In this document: one piece after another, positions 21,187 through 31,438 of the stretch | How positions within the stretch are numbered: the first letter of the stretch is position 1 | Layout of the letters: the number at the start of each line of letters is the position of its first letter | Assembly: GCA_020796225.1 (NCBI GenBank) | Contig: CM036767.1 | Coordinates: 22,698,927-22,762,926, forward strand | DNA: 64,000 nucleotides | Source: Arion vulgaris | Lineage: Eukaryota; Mollusca; Gastropoda; Stylommatophora; Arionidae | Direction of reading: 5' to 3' | Notes under the pieces: generated by a model | What the model saw: the letters and a program-made list of their open reading frames with translations, nothing else | Database searches by the model: none | What the model was told of the DNA's origin: nothing | Program-made: the position numbers and the translations under genes

Positions 21187-21717
21187 ATCTACAGACGCCC
21201 ATCTAACCTAGTTACACTAGTGTTTCTCGATGTACAAGTTTCGTAATCTACAGACGCCCATCTAACCTAGTTACACTATAGTTTCTCGATGTACAAGTTT
21301 CGTAAGCTACAGACACCCATCTAACCTAGTTACACTATAGTTTCTCGATGTACAAGTTTCGTAATCTACAGACACCCATCTAACCTAGTTACACTATAGT
21401 TTCTCGATGTACAAGTTTCGTAATCTACAGACACCCATCTAACCTAGTTACACTATAGTTTCTCGATGTACAAGTTTCGTAAGCTACAGACACCCATCTA
21501 ACCTAGTTACACTATAGTTTCTCGATGTACAAGTTTCGATTCAAGCTTCACAGACACCCATCTAACCTAGTTACCTAGTTTCTCGATGTACAAGTTTCGT
21601 AAACTGCAGACACCCATCTAACCTAGTTAAACTAGTGTTTCTCGATGTACAAGTTTCGTAAGCTACAGACGCCCATCTAACCTAGTTACACTATAGTTTC
21701 TCGATGTACAAGTTTCG
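21187..21717. repeat. 59-bp minisatellite, about 9 copies, containing a SINE 5' end
   Basis: The unit is CGTAATCTACAGACGCCCAT, CTAACCTAGTTACACTATAG, TTTCTCGATGTACAAGTTT. The first part is the reverse complement of the SINE family 2 head (GGGCGTCTGTAGATTA), and the rest is presumably the original flank. The array abuts the SINE at 20945-21186. Confidence 0.9.
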
Positions 21718-22021
21718 AAAGATGTGTACAAGTCTCTTCTACTTTGTCTAGGCCGATTTAAACATTGTTATGTTCTAGTTTGATACGAACAATTCAATGT
21801 TTTGTCTACAGTGTTTATTGTGTTATGATTCCTTATTTGTATCTATATTTTTTCGTATGATAATTATATGTTAAACACAGTTTTACATTTGTTTTCTTGT
21901 CTGTGATATAACTTTACATGAGAATGCTGAAAATAAAATAAACAGACAGGAAAAAACAACAAATTATGACAATTTCAACAAAACATGTACACAAGTTAAC
22001 CTGATCAAAAGAATAAGAATT

Positions 22022-22160
22022 AGACAATCAATGTTTGCCTCAGACAATCAATGTTTGCCTCAGACAATCAATGTTTGCCTCAGACAATCAATGTTTGCCT
22101 CAGACAATCAATGTTTGCCTCAGACAATCAATGTTTGCCTCAGACAATCAATGTTTGCCT
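22022..22160. repeat. 20-bp minisatellite, 7 copies
   Basis: Seven nearly identical copies of CAGACAATCAATGTTTGCCT end exactly at the 5' side of the family E element. The same word in single copy (CAGACAATCAATGTCCTTC) is at about 25729. Confidence 0.9.
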
Positions 22161-22161
22161 G

Positions 22162-22436
22162 TGTGTTGATGGGGCTCATAAGGGGAGTAAAGAATAGTAA
22201 CACTGTCATCTACCAAGGAATGTCGTAAGAGGCAACTGAGGTAGGGATCTAGGACAGCTACTCTAGTAAATAAAAAAAAGTAGCAGAAATGGGATGTTCA
22301 TTCCTACTTATAGTCGCATAACTGACACAACACACAATCGAATTTTGGCTCAGATCACATACAAATCACAAATCGTTGTTTATCAAGTGGTCGATATGCA
22401 GCGTTTGAAGAAGAAAAAGAAGAAGAAGAGAAACAA
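22162..22436 (+). mobile_element. Family E SINE-like element, near full length
   Basis: It starts GTTGATGGGGCTCATAAGGG, passes GGAATGTCGTAAGAGGCAAC and CTCTAGTAAATAAAAAAAAG, then CAAGTGGTCGATATGCAGCG, and ends in a purine tail rich in GAAGAA. Confidence 0.75.
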
Positions 22437-22444
22437 TGTTTTTC

Positions 22445-22600
22445 TGATACATTATACAAAGAAGAAAGTTTGAACATTTGGTGACAACTGGTAAAACGCA
22501 GGAGAACGAGCAGGGAAAGCAGAGGGAGATACTGAATGGATTACCATTGCAGTTCTACAAGAATCGGCATTAAAACTTTCAAACCCTGTAACGTTTGGGT
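22445..22600 (+). mobile_element. Decayed LINE C-terminal fragment
   Basis: The plus strand shows LVTTGK, then in shifted frames RRRTSRESRGRY, the basic tail of a LINE of the EHLVTTGKI type. It is collinear at the DNA level with 25740-25890. No intact frame remains. Confidence 0.4.
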
Positions 22601-22792
22601 ACTATCTCATTAATAAATCATATTCTATATGATTCCAGGAACTAGCCATATTTGTGTATTATTGATTCATATAAATGCATATAAGATATGCTAACTAATG
22701 CGTAACATATGATATTACTATAATAAATAAAAAAAAATATAATATTTATTTTCAAGATGTCTAATCTCGTTGATTAAAGCATGCTTTTTTTG
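22601..22792. other. AT-rich spacer
   Basis: Nothing recognised. Confidence 0.4.
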
Positions 22793-22945
22793 TGTTCTTC
22801 TTCTCGCCCGCTATGAATGCATGCATAGTCAGGGAGCCTGGTATGGTGCTTTTGACTGATTTTTGCGTGAATCCAAAATTCCGTTTCGACGGTACCCTAA
22901 CCATTCAGGCTAACCTTCTCACACTTCAGAGGTGAGCATGCTTTT
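22793..22945 (-). mobile_element. Second GAA-tailed SINE-like family, copy 2
   Basis: TTCTTCTTCTCGCCCGCTAT, GCATAGTCAGGGAGCCTGG and TTTTGACTGATTTTTGCGTG align with 20806-20945 in the same orientation. Confidence 0.5.
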
Positions 22946-23412
22946 ATTACCCCGGTATTTCCGATCACGCCGCCATTTTGAATAATCTATGCAGATGTGT
23001 TTTCATTTTCTCTTGTCAAAAACCACAAATGTGCTTATAAAATGGCATCTAATGACCTCGATTACTGTCCTAATCAAGATTATAAGTGTTAGTTCTTTAT
23101 GGGCTGCTTACTAGACCAGTTCTGCATCATTTTCTCTTACTTTCTTTATTATTTATTAATTGGTGTCTTTAAAATATGAAAATATTTAGAAATTACAAAT
23201 TTCCTGATTACTGCCTTGTATATTGTTTAAACAACTTATGTTTATGACCACTTTTAAAAATATATTGTGTAAATATGAATGTACTGAGAGACTGTGTTAA
23301 TAGTTTTCATGATATATTTCATACCTATATCATCAAAATTAGGTCACTGGCGTCATAACACTGATATGAAAATCACATATCGTGATAGTCTATTTGATGA
23401 TCATTTCAACCA
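22946..23412. other. AT-rich stretch without recognised features
   Basis: No supported ORF or repeat was seen before the MITE. Confidence 0.4.
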
Positions 23413-23414
23413 TA

Positions 23415-23680
23415 CACAGGGTGTTCAAGATAAAAGCATCTCTATTGACAAATTAAAAGTGGTCAGGTACGCATTGCGTTCTATTTACTATTTAAACCGG
23501 TTCTGACTAGCTCGTCTTTCGTCACCAATGTTCATCGCCCCTTCCCGCACCATAATTACACACCACAAAAAGATTTGCTCACTTGACCTATACTATGTCC
23601 CAATTGAACCATCACATTTTCATAAACATATGCCAGATTGGTTCACTTGACCGGGCTACTTTTATCTCGAACACTCTGTG
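23415..23680. mobile_element. Mariner-type MITE with terminal inverted repeats and TA duplication
   Basis: The left end CACAGGGTGTTCAAGATAAA and the reverse complement of the right end CACAGAGTGTTCGAGATAAA match at about 18 of 20 bases. The ends are flanked by TA at 23413-23414 and 23681-23682. The 266-bp length, lack of coding sequence and TA target fit a non-autonomous Tc1/mariner element. No transposase is present. Confidence 0.75.
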
Positions 23681-23689
23681 TAACACGCC

Positions 23690-24171
23690 TATTTTAATGC
23701 AATACATATATATGGATGCTAATAATAGAGCAGGATATCAAAAATAACAAAAAAACCTTAACCCATGAGACAGTTGTGAATAGACATGATCGCCTACGTC
23801 TGCAGATATGACACTTAATTGATTAATCTTGTCAGTTGTTGACATATATACTTCATACTAACTGCACACCCCTTCATATTATTTTTGTAAAATTGTCCAT
23901 ACATGTCAAATCAAAAAATATAATCAAACCGATGAACCAAGTAGCCACTGCAGACTGGACAAGATGAGCATATCAATGATAGAATCTCTAATGGCGTGGG
24001 GCATTGACACTGTATCTGTTCCAGACAATGATATCTATATAACGCATGATTGCTTGATTGATTGATTTGATGTCATCTCATCGTTGAAGGTCGGCTGCAA
24101 TAGATCTCCAACATTTCCTGCCTGTTGTTATGGCAGTGCCTGTCGCATAACTATTCTGTGTTTATCTACTA
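23690..24171. other. Unique stretch, nothing recognised
   Basis: No supported gene. TCGTTATTGGTTATTA at about 24173 resembles the tail microsatellite of the RNase H LINE family (see 31092-31148). Confidence 0.4.
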
Positions 24172-24187
24172 ATCGTTATTGGTTATT

Positions 24188-24710
24188 AAAATGACGTTGC
24201 ATCTGAAAGTTTACCGGGCCATAGTGCTATCCACGCTGTTGTATGGCAGCGACACATGGACAGTGTATAGCAAATACGCAAGAAAACTAAACCACTTCCA
24301 CACAAGCTGTTTACGAAGTTTACTAGCAGGACAAAATTCCAGATAGCGAAGTCCTCACAAGAGCAAAGATCCCAAACGTCAGCACTCTGTTGCAGAAAGC
24401 CCAAGTGAGATGGGACGGTCATGTTGCTCGGATGTCTGATAAACGCATCCTAAAACGGTTTATGTATGGGGATCTTGAAGAGGGAAAACGTTTAGTTGGT
24501 GGACAGAAAAAACGTTGTCAAGACACTCTTATAGTATCTCTGAAATGCTTCGATATAAACACAACATGCTGGGAATCCATGGCGCAAGATCGCCAAATGT
24601 GACGCTGTAACAACACAAGATAAACTCGCAAAGTTGAGAATCGTCGGGCCGTTGAAGCACAGAGAAAACGAGCTATGCGAAAAGATAAAACATACATGTC
24701 TAACCTAGAT
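24188..24710 (+). mobile_element. LINE RT C-terminal remnant, one frameshift
   Basis: The plus strand gives [38 protein letters not shown], then after a shift at about 24340 SEVLTRAKIPNVSTLLQKAQ, VRWDGHVARMSDKRILKR, GGQKKRCQDTLIVSLK and WESMAQDRQM, ending at a stop. It is homologous to the intact ORF at 4178-4765. It may be nested inside an RNase H LINE tail. Confidence 0.8.
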
Positions 24711-24749
24711 CATGAATGCCCCACCTATGGTAGCGGATTGTGTTCTAGG

Positions 24750-24975
24750 ATTGGTCTATACAGTCACCTCCTCACACACCAGAGAGGTGCAGCAGCACAC
24801 GACTGAGGCTGTTGTCATCATCGCTTGCGATGGACGGCTATTATATATCCATCCAACCCATAAGTGCACAGTCTTCCCCAACATTTGTCTAAGAGTATGC
24901 ATTCTGACTGTTCCCGTGTTTCTCTGATTAAACACACACTTCTCATTTTGTCTCGCTGGCATTCAGTTCTGTTCA
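24750..24975 (-). mobile_element. 3' end of an RNase H LINE
   Basis: The minus strand reads CVFNQRNTGTVRMHTLRQML then GKTVHLWV, the conserved block just after the RNase H domain in this family. Related copies are at 28680, 29075, 31150 and 40200. The Cys pair usually following HLWV is lost here. Confidence 0.7.
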
Positions 24976-25077
24976 TGTAACGTGCCTTTCAAACTCCTTC
25001 AAACGCTGTTTGAATCAAATATCAATTGTAATGTCTTCATCTAATATGCGATTGCAGAGAAACCGAATGACATTCGT

Positions 25078-25345
25078 CTTCTTCTTCTTCTTCGAACGCT
25101 CCATATCGACCATTTGTTAACCACTCTTGTGATTTCAATTCTATCCGAGCCAAAGAGCAAGTGTACGTTGTGCCAGTTATGCGCCTACAAGTAGACCAGC
25201 ACATCCGATTTCTGCGATGCTTTTTATTTACTAGGGTAGCTTCCTTAGCTTCCTTAGGTCGCTACCTCAGTGTCCTCTTAATACGAGCCTTACAGGTCGC
25301 AGTGTTACTATTCTATGTTTCCATTTGGCGCGCTCTCCGGTAACC
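25078..25345 (-). mobile_element. Family E SINE-like element
   Basis: Reverse orientation: (TTC)n at the left, CGAACGCTCCATATCGACCA, TGCGCCTACAAGTAGACCAG, TTTTTATTTACTAGGGTAG, then AGGTCGCAGTGTTACTATTC. Near full length. Confidence 0.75.
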
Positions 25346-25479
25346 CACGGGTGTAATGGCATTTGATTATTTATCTTCAATTCATCGATAATCGATGTCG
25401 TTGATATGTGTCTATTCTCTCATTGCCGCCGCGAATCTCCGCATGTCCATGTCACTATTTCCATGGACACCCCTGGAGA

Positions 25480-25720
25480 TTGGAAGCATTGATAGATGAC
25501 ATGCAATCATACTGCAACGCGCCGTTTTGAAACTTCCGAAGCATCAACTGAGAGTCAGAGTAAGCAGAGTAGCAGACTCCACCTTCATTCTCACTGTATA
25601 AATAGTTGTTATGTAGGCTCCATTCTGCTCTGCAACAATCCTAATATGGGTGCTAGTTAGAAAATCGGCTATATTTCTTGCCACGATGCATAGACCTATC
25701 ATCAATTTATACGAAACAAA
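25480..25720 (-). mobile_element. RNase H LINE remnant, badly decayed
   Basis: The minus strand reads VAEQNGAYITTIYTVRMKVE (the region of the second catalytic acid, T-MEVE in better copies), then in another frame SDSQLMLRKFQNG, equivalent to LSDSMNMIQKIKTG at 1509-2010. The frame change and stops show it is dead. Confidence 0.55.
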
Positions 25721-25724
25721 ATCA

Positions 25725-25892
25725 GACAATCAGACAATCAATGTCCTTCAAACACATAATTCGAAGAAACTATTTCGAACATTTAACGAGAACTGTTAAA
25801 ATACAGATAAGGAAATATTGGGAATGCAAAGGAGAATATATTGCATGTTATGACATTGTGGTTCGACAAGAATCAGCGTCAATTTTCTCTGT
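25725..25892 (+). mobile_element. LINE C-terminal fragment next to the 38-bp array
   Basis: The plus frame reads SFKHIIRRNYFEHLTRTVKI followed by VVRQESASIFSV, a divergent form of the HIMRxNGLEHLVTTGKI tail. The 38-bp minisatellite begins directly after it and repeats its last bases (TTCTCTGTAGACGTTTAGT). Confidence 0.5.
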
Positions 25893-26275
25893 AGACGTTT
25901 AGTATGCATGCATTGACATTTTTCCTCTGTAGACTTTTAGTATGCATGCAACGACATTTTTCCTCTGTAGACTTTTAGTGTGCATGCATCGACATTTTTC
26001 CTCTGTAGACTTTTAGTGTGCATGCATCGACATTTTCCTCTGTAGACTTTTAGTGTGCATGCATCGACTTTTTTCCCTCTGTAGACTTTGTGCATGCACG
26101 ACATTTTCCTCTAGACTTTAGGTGCATGCATCGACATTTTTCCTCTGTAGACTTTTAGTGTGCATGCATCGACATTTTTCCTCTGTAGACTTTTAGTGTG
26201 CATGCATCGACATTTTTCCTCGAGTAGACTTTTAGAGTGCATGCATCGACATTTTTCCTCTGTAGACGTTTGATC
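25893..26275. repeat. 38-bp minisatellite, about 10 copies
   Basis: The unit is CATCGACATTTTTCCTCTGT plus AGACTTTTAGTGTGCATG. Copies near 26065-26125 are shortened. Its first copy overlaps the end of the LINE fragment on its left. Confidence 0.9.
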
Positions 26276-26570
26276 TATGTAGATAGACTATCAAAACTTC
26301 ACCTCTATAGATATTTAAAATTGTATTAATAGACCGCCCGTGGGTTGCCGGGTCTGCCACCCTTTACTCCTTTCATATTAACTTTCATGTAAATGAAATG
26401 TTACAAATGGCAAGAATAAACTTGTAGAAACTATGTGCGGTACGTGGTACCTAGCAACAGAAGACAGTGCAGCACAGCCAGGAAATCGGCAATTCCTCTT
26501 TAATTGGGATGACTTGTATATTTTCATAAAAAAAACACTGCAGGTTGTATTGCATTCAATCGTTCTTGTG
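26276..26570. other. Unique stretch, nothing recognised
   Basis: Short ORFs only, without recognisable motifs. Confidence 0.4.
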
Positions 26571-26818
26571 TTACCAGGCTCCAAGGGATCAAACAATAGT
26601 AACATTGTCCCTCTACAAGGCATGTCGTAAGAGTTGACTGAGTTAGAGACCAAGGAAGCTACCTAGTAAATAAAAAGCGTCGCAAAATCGGATATGCTTG
26701 CCTACGTGTAGGCGCATAACTAGTACTACGTACACTCGCTCTTAAGCTCAGATCACATACAAATAAAATATAGTGGTTAACAAGTGGTACATATGGTGCG
26801 TACAAAGAAGAAGAATAA
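26571..26818 (+). mobile_element. Family E SINE-like element
   Basis: It starts ACCAGGCTCCAAGGGATCAA, then GGCATGTCGTAAGAGTTGAC, CCTAGTAAATAAAAAGCGTC, TTGCCTACGTGTAGGCGCAT, and a GAAGAAGAA tail. Confidence 0.75.
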
Positions 26819-26879
26819 TATTAATTGGCATTTGTTCTCTGTAGATTTGGTTTATTTATCATATGTGAACAAACATGAA

Positions 26880-27095
26880 TATCGTGACATATCCGTTACT
26901 GAACTTCGTCATCGTCCATAATAAACGCGTCGTCGATTTTCTAGGCACCACATTGCTTTCTGACGGTGAGGTATATTTTTACCGTTCGTATAAATCCACT
27001 GGAACGAATATGCTTCCAAATTGCATACGGTGAATTTTAAACCAGATACGTTTGGGTTGTGATTGAGATCACTATCGCTCAAGCTACAAACGTAC
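26880..27095 (-). mobile_element. tRNA-derived SINE (family 2), diverged
   Basis: On the minus strand the order is head remnant, GGTTTAAAATTC (B-box region), TTTATACGAACGG, CTAGAAAATCGACGACGCG and GATATGTCACGATATTC. It is collinear with the copy at 20945-21186. Confidence 0.55.
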
Positions 27096-27109
27096 ACGTA
27101 TCATGAATA

Positions 27110-27648
27110 GATATTTGAACATTGTCTCCTGATATTTATTCTCCATTGATAATAAACTGATAGATATTTGAACATTTCTTAAGTGTCAAAATCAATTTTA
27201 AAAAAGGCCTACGATTTGCTCAAAATTTGAGAATAAATATATTTGTCCTTCATATCTATCTATAAATAGAAATATATATTATGTGCAGTAAATGTCTGAT
27301 GTTCGCCTTGAGAGTTTGTACATTTGATTTATCTTATCCACTGACTAGTTAGTTCCATTTGGGAGATTTCACCTTATTTTTGTTCATTTCACAATGTCAA
27401 TAACAAGTAATTAAATAAAAATGGACATGTTTATGACTGTTAGCCCTGTAACAATTTACTACTGAGAAGTGTAGAAGCAAGAAACCATACATATATTGCT
27501 TAAGACAATTTGAGTAAACATCAGGGATCAAAACATACTCGTATATATGTCAATAAAGTTTAGGGTAAAAAGAATTTGTCAAAGATATATAAGAAGTAAT
27601 ATAAACTTGGATCACATAACAAGAGTAAGAAAGTATACGAATAAACAG
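27110..27648. other. AT-rich stretch, nothing recognised
   Basis: The phrase TGATAGATATTTGAACATT occurs in imperfect duplicate near 27106 and 27160. No gene. Confidence 0.4.
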
Positions 27649-27826
27649 TTACACTACCCTCAGGCTAGTGATAGAGTTGACACTACCCTCAGGCTAGTGA
27701 CAGCGTTGACACTGCCCTCAGGCTAGTGATAGAGTTGACACTACCCTCAGGCTAGTGACAGCGTTGATACTGCCCTCAGGCTAGTGATAGAGTTGATACT
27801 ACCATCAGGCTAGTGATTTCGTTGAT
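27649..27826. repeat. 29-bp minisatellite, 6 copies
   Basis: The unit is GACACTACCCTCAGGCTAGT plus GATAGAGTT. ACTACC and ACTGCC, and ATAGAG and ACAGCG, alternate, suggesting a two-unit (58-bp) higher-order period. Confidence 0.9.
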
Positions 27827-27837
27827 TGGATGAAATA

Positions 27838-28020
27838 ATACATAACAACACTGATGATACAGATGATGAAGAACTACCGTTGTGTTTTCGAAGATAATAC
27901 AGATGATGAAGAATTGCTGTTATGTTTTCGAAGATGATACCGATGATGAAGAATTGCCGTTGTGTTTTTGAAGATAATACAGATGATGAAGAACTGCCGT
28001 TGTGTTTTCAAAGATGATAG
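27838..28020. repeat. 40-bp tandem repeat, about 4.5 copies
   Basis: The unit is GATAATACAGATGATGAAGA plus ACTGCCGTTGTGTTTTCGAA, with about 10% divergence between copies. Confidence 0.85.
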
Positions 28021-28157
28021 ATTACTTTCAAGGATATCTGTCAAGTAGATTTTTGGTTTTTCCTTGAGAGTTTGAATTCAGACTATCAATTCAGGAGTTG
28101 TAATGGTGTCTAATCCATGAGGAAATCGTTTATTGATTCTTGCAATTTCAGGAAACT

Positions 28158-28662
28158 TATGTAGATCTATTGTCCGTGACGTGCGGGTGTTCGCGGTAAT
28201 AAAAGATCTGGAAAGCGTGTTTCAATGTTCTATTGTCCGTGACGTGCGGGTGTTCGCGGTAATAAAAGATCTGGAAGACGTGTTTCAATGTTCTATTGTA
28301 CGGGACGTGCGGGTGTTCGCGGTAATAAAAGATCTGGAAGACGTGTTTCAATGTTCTATTGTCCGTGACGTGCGGGTGTTCGCGGTAATAAAAGATCTGG
28401 AAGACGTGTTTCAATGTTCTATTGTACGTGACGTGCGGGTGTTCGCGGTAATAAAAGATCTGGAAGACGTGTTTCAATGTTCTATTGTACGGGACGTGCG
28501 GGTGTTCCGTATAAAATTCGGAAACTTTTCAAGTTCTATTGTCCGTGACGTGCGGGTGTTCGCGGTAATAAAAGATCTGGAAGACGTGTTTCAATGTTCT
28601 ATTGTCCGTGACGTGCGGGTGTTCGCGGTAATAAAAGATCTGGAAGGCGAGTTTCAATGGCA
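28158..28662. repeat. 63-bp minisatellite, 8 copies, open frame of 185 codons
   Basis: The unit is TCTATTGTCCGTGACGTGCG, GGTGTTCGCGGTAATAAAAG, ATCTGGAAGACGTGTTTCAA, TGT. The sixth copy has a divergent second half (CCGTATAAAATTCGGAAACT). In the plus frame it reads SIVRDVRVFAVIKDLEDVFQ per unit. The two commonest variants (GTC/GTA, CGT/CGG) are synonymous in that frame, but the antisense frame is open too. I have no protein match, so I list it as a repeat. It is GC-richer than its surroundings. Confidence 0.85.
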
Positions 28663-28679
28663 GCGATTGTTATTATTTA

Positions 28680-28860
28680 TTTGTTACTAAATTGACGTCA
28701 TTGCACTCCGGGCAGACCCATTGATGCTCAGTCTCCCCAACAGATATCGAATACAAGCTGATAGTTCTCATGTTTCGCTGGTTAAACACACACCTCACTC
28801 TGCCTCTCAGGCATCAAGTTCTAATTGTACAACGGGTAACTCCGAACTGCGCTGGATCGT
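28680..28860 (-). mobile_element. 3' end of an RNase H LINE
   Basis: The minus strand reads VFNQRNMRTISLYSI then VGETEHQWVCPECNDV. The CPEC pair is the C-x2-C at the end of this family's protein. It is collinear with the copies at 24750, 31150 and 40200. Upstream parts are missing or unrecognisable. Confidence 0.7.
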
Positions 28861-28869
28861 TGGATCGAT

Positions 28870-29074
28870 TCAACATCTATTTTAGTTTCTTCATCCAACA
28901 GGCAGTCAGTCGCGAATAAACGGAAGAACATCCCCCTTATCCATCTTCAACTCCTCAGCGATTGTTGATAAGTTGGACATAGTAAGATTGTCTCCTGTTG
29001 GTCAGCGACTGTCTGTTAGATATGAATGCTGAAACTGACCATGAATTGATCCAACGATTTAGCCAAAATTCTAC
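28870..29074. other. Unrecognised spacer between two LINE ends
   Basis: Nothing identified. Confidence 0.3.
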
Positions 29075-29260
29075 GTTAAACAAGCAGAACGTCATGATTC
29101 AGTAAAGAAGTGAGAAGTGTCTTAACTACAGAGCCACGGGAACCATGGGCATGCATGTAATTTGAGATTCTATATGGAGAATGCTGACATATTGGTCTGT
29201 ATGGAAGATCAAGAAATCGGTTCAGTAATCGATAACCACTTAGAAATAATAATTGAATAT
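29075..29260 (+). mobile_element. Decayed 3' end of an RNase H LINE
   Basis: DNA such as GAGCCACGGGAACCATGGGC matches 40216-40240. The protein in one frame, MRFYMENADILVC, aligns with LRYMLGEAEHLWVC of that copy. Frames are broken. Confidence 0.5.
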
Positions 29261-29463
29261 GTAAGAAAAGTTGTGAAACTGTTATATACAGTACAATATT
29301 GTTTATCAAATGACTTGTCCACTTTTCAATTAATATTGGATTCTTGAAATAAGCCAAAATAATTAGAGGTGGGAGGAATGGTCTGTAAGGTCTCGTGTGA
29401 GGTGAATAGTGACCAAGGTCCTACGTTTGTTTGAATAACATATAAATAATATAGAGATAAACA

Positions 29464-29760
29464 ATGTATTGAAACACAACAGCTAGTGTATTGAAACACA
29501 ACAAACAGGGTATTGAAACACAACAACTAGTGTATTGAAACACAACAACTAGTGTATTGAAACACAACAACTAGTGTATTGAAACACAACAAACAATGCA
29601 TTGAAACACAACAACTAGTGTATTGAAACACAACAACTAGTGTATTGAAACACAACAACTAGTGTATTGAAACACAACAACTAGTGTATTGAAACACAAC
29701 AACTAGTGTATTGAAACACAACAACTAGTGTATTGAAACACAACAACTAGTGTATTGAAA
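29464..29760. repeat. 22-bp minisatellite, about 13 copies
   Basis: The unit is TATTGAAACACAACAACTAG plus TG. The first copies vary (ACAAACAGGG, ACAAACAATG); later copies are identical. Confidence 0.9.
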
Positions 29761-29764
29761 AAAA

Positions 29765-30296
29765 GACGCTGTGACTTAGTTAATTTGTATCAATGTTTCC
29801 CATCACACTTGTATGTACGAACTGAGTTCTAGTTTTCATATTATGTAACTAAGTATGATGTATAACGTGAAGTTTAGTAGTAACATGAATGTAAATTAAT
29901 GACAAAGTGAAAGTATACATTGAGAATTGCGAACGATCTTTATAGGTAAGCGTCTAAACAAATTCTGACGAAGTCCACGGGACATGGTCAAAGGGAACAG
30001 AGAGATTTGACAAAGACTACTACATTTGGTAAGTAACTTGTTAAAAGACAAATACTAAACAATACTTACATAATGTTGTCACACAAGTCTTGTGTAGAAT
30101 GTCATGATACAATAAGAAATCATTATCTTGAACATTTCCTCAAGTTCTCAGAGCGTTAATATAACCTGTGATAATAAACATATGTTATATATTGATATAA
30201 ATAAGAAAGAAAAAGGTATGAAATATGTCATTGTTTAATGTACATAAAAGAAAAATGGCACACTTGTAAACATTAGTTTTCAATGTAGTACTTCTA
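29765..30296. other. AT-rich stretch, nothing recognised
   Basis: No ORF or repeat that I can support. Confidence 0.4.
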
Positions 30297-30472
30297 GAGA
30301 AAGCTACTCTAGTAAATAAAAAGCATGGCAGGAAATTGGATGTGCTGGCCTAGGCACCCACATGCGCATAGCTGGCACAACGCACAATCGCATTTAGGCT
30401 CAGATCACATACAAACCACCAAGATTTGTTAAATAAGTGGTTGATATGGAGCGTTCACAGAAGAAGAAGTAA
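30297..30472 (+). mobile_element. Family E SINE-like element, 5' truncated
   Basis: It begins at the GAAAGCTACTCTAGTAAATA body and contains CTGGCACAACGCACAATCGC and AGTGGTTGATATGGAGCGTT, ending GAAGAAGAAG. It is truncated at almost the same internal point as the copy at 9668. Confidence 0.75.
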
Positions 30473-30537
30473 ACAATAGTACTGCATATGACAGATTGAA
30501 ATGGAGCCAACGTAGTGACCAGAAGTTTGTTATAGGG

Positions 30538-31051
30538 CATCGTTTCCGATTCTTTGATCCGAGGACTCCCAGGAGTCCACAATGTAGTCAGAATGGGTCC
30601 ACAAGTGCTGGAAAAATTATTATGATCTTTGACATTTCAAACAGAAAATACATTTTTTAAACAAGTATAAAAACAGTGGTAAACTAGTTTTGCTGCCAAA
30701 TCAAAGTTCCCAGACCAGACCAGAGTCTAAATGTCTGACAGGACAAAATGAAAGATCATTTGAAGTTTCCAACAGACTGAGAAATTAGTGTGGTGTAAAA
30801 ATAACTCCATCGCTAGAAGAATAACATGTAAGTAAGTAATTGGCTGAAACGATCTTTATTTTTATTCTATATGTCTAATATATTTTCTGTGTTATTTATT
30901 AAAATGTTAAATAAATTGCAACATTTTTTACAATTGTAACACACAGATAATTTATTCCTGTCCATTTCCATAAATATAAACTTTTGGTGGTTAGCGGTAG
31001 AAAAATGTATATAAAACGGGGTTAGAGTAATGCAGAGTTTGGGAACCGCTG
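30538..31051. mobile_element. hAT-type non-autonomous transposon relic with 8-bp target duplication
   Basis: The right end, reversed, reads CAGCGGTTCCCAAACTCTGC, matching the CAGNGGTTC consensus of hAT terminal repeats. The left end CATCGTTTCCGATTCTTTGA is a diverged partner. The flanking octamers TTATAGGG (30530-30537) and TTATTGGG (31052-31059) agree at 7 of 8 positions, as expected for a hAT target-site duplication. No transposase ORF is present in the 514 bp. Confidence 0.7.
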
Positions 31052-31091
31052 TTATTGGGGATTGCTGTAAACAAGCACGACAATAAGTAAA

Positions 31092-31148
31092 TCGTTATTG
31101 GTTATTAGTTATTGGTTATTAGTTATTGGTTATTAGTTATTGGTTACT
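31092..31148. repeat. 14-bp repeat GTTATTGGTTATTA, 4 copies
   Basis: It lies at the 3' end of the LINE fragment on its right (minus strand). The same word, reversed, follows the sister fragment at 40319-40345. It is probably the variable tail of that LINE. Confidence 0.8.
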
Positions 31149-31290
31149 GAATCACAGCATTTCGGGCAGACCCATAAGTGATCGGTTTGCCTCAACAGGT
31201 GTCGAAGGGTGAGCAGATGGTTCCCGTAGCACGCTGGTTAAACACACTCCTTGCTCTGAATCTTAGACATCCAGTTCTACTTGTCATCGT
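31149..31290 (-). mobile_element. 3' end of an RNase H LINE with tail repeat
   Basis: The minus strand reads VFNQRATGTI and, after a one-base shift, LRHLLRQTDHLWVCPKCCDS, retaining the C-x2-C pair. The (TAACCAATAAC)n tail follows at once. Confidence 0.7.
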
Positions 31291-31295
31291 CATCA

Positions 31296-31438
31296 AATAT
31301 CTTGTCCTAAGCAGAATATTGCCACCCTTACAGTCCTTTGGAATTTCTCTCTTTGTCACTGTCTCTCATAGTACATATGTCCTGCCTCTGTATCATTACG
31401 TATGCATTGCTTTTCTTTCATTTTTCTAATCTTGTTTT
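31296..31438 (-). mobile_element. LINE C-terminal fragment (KFCSGQ family)
   Basis: The minus strand reads EAGHMYYERQ, stop, REKFQRTVRVAIFCLGQDI, equivalent to YEREKFRRTVRVAKFCSGQA at 15630-15900. Only the last about 40 codons remain. Confidence 0.6.
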
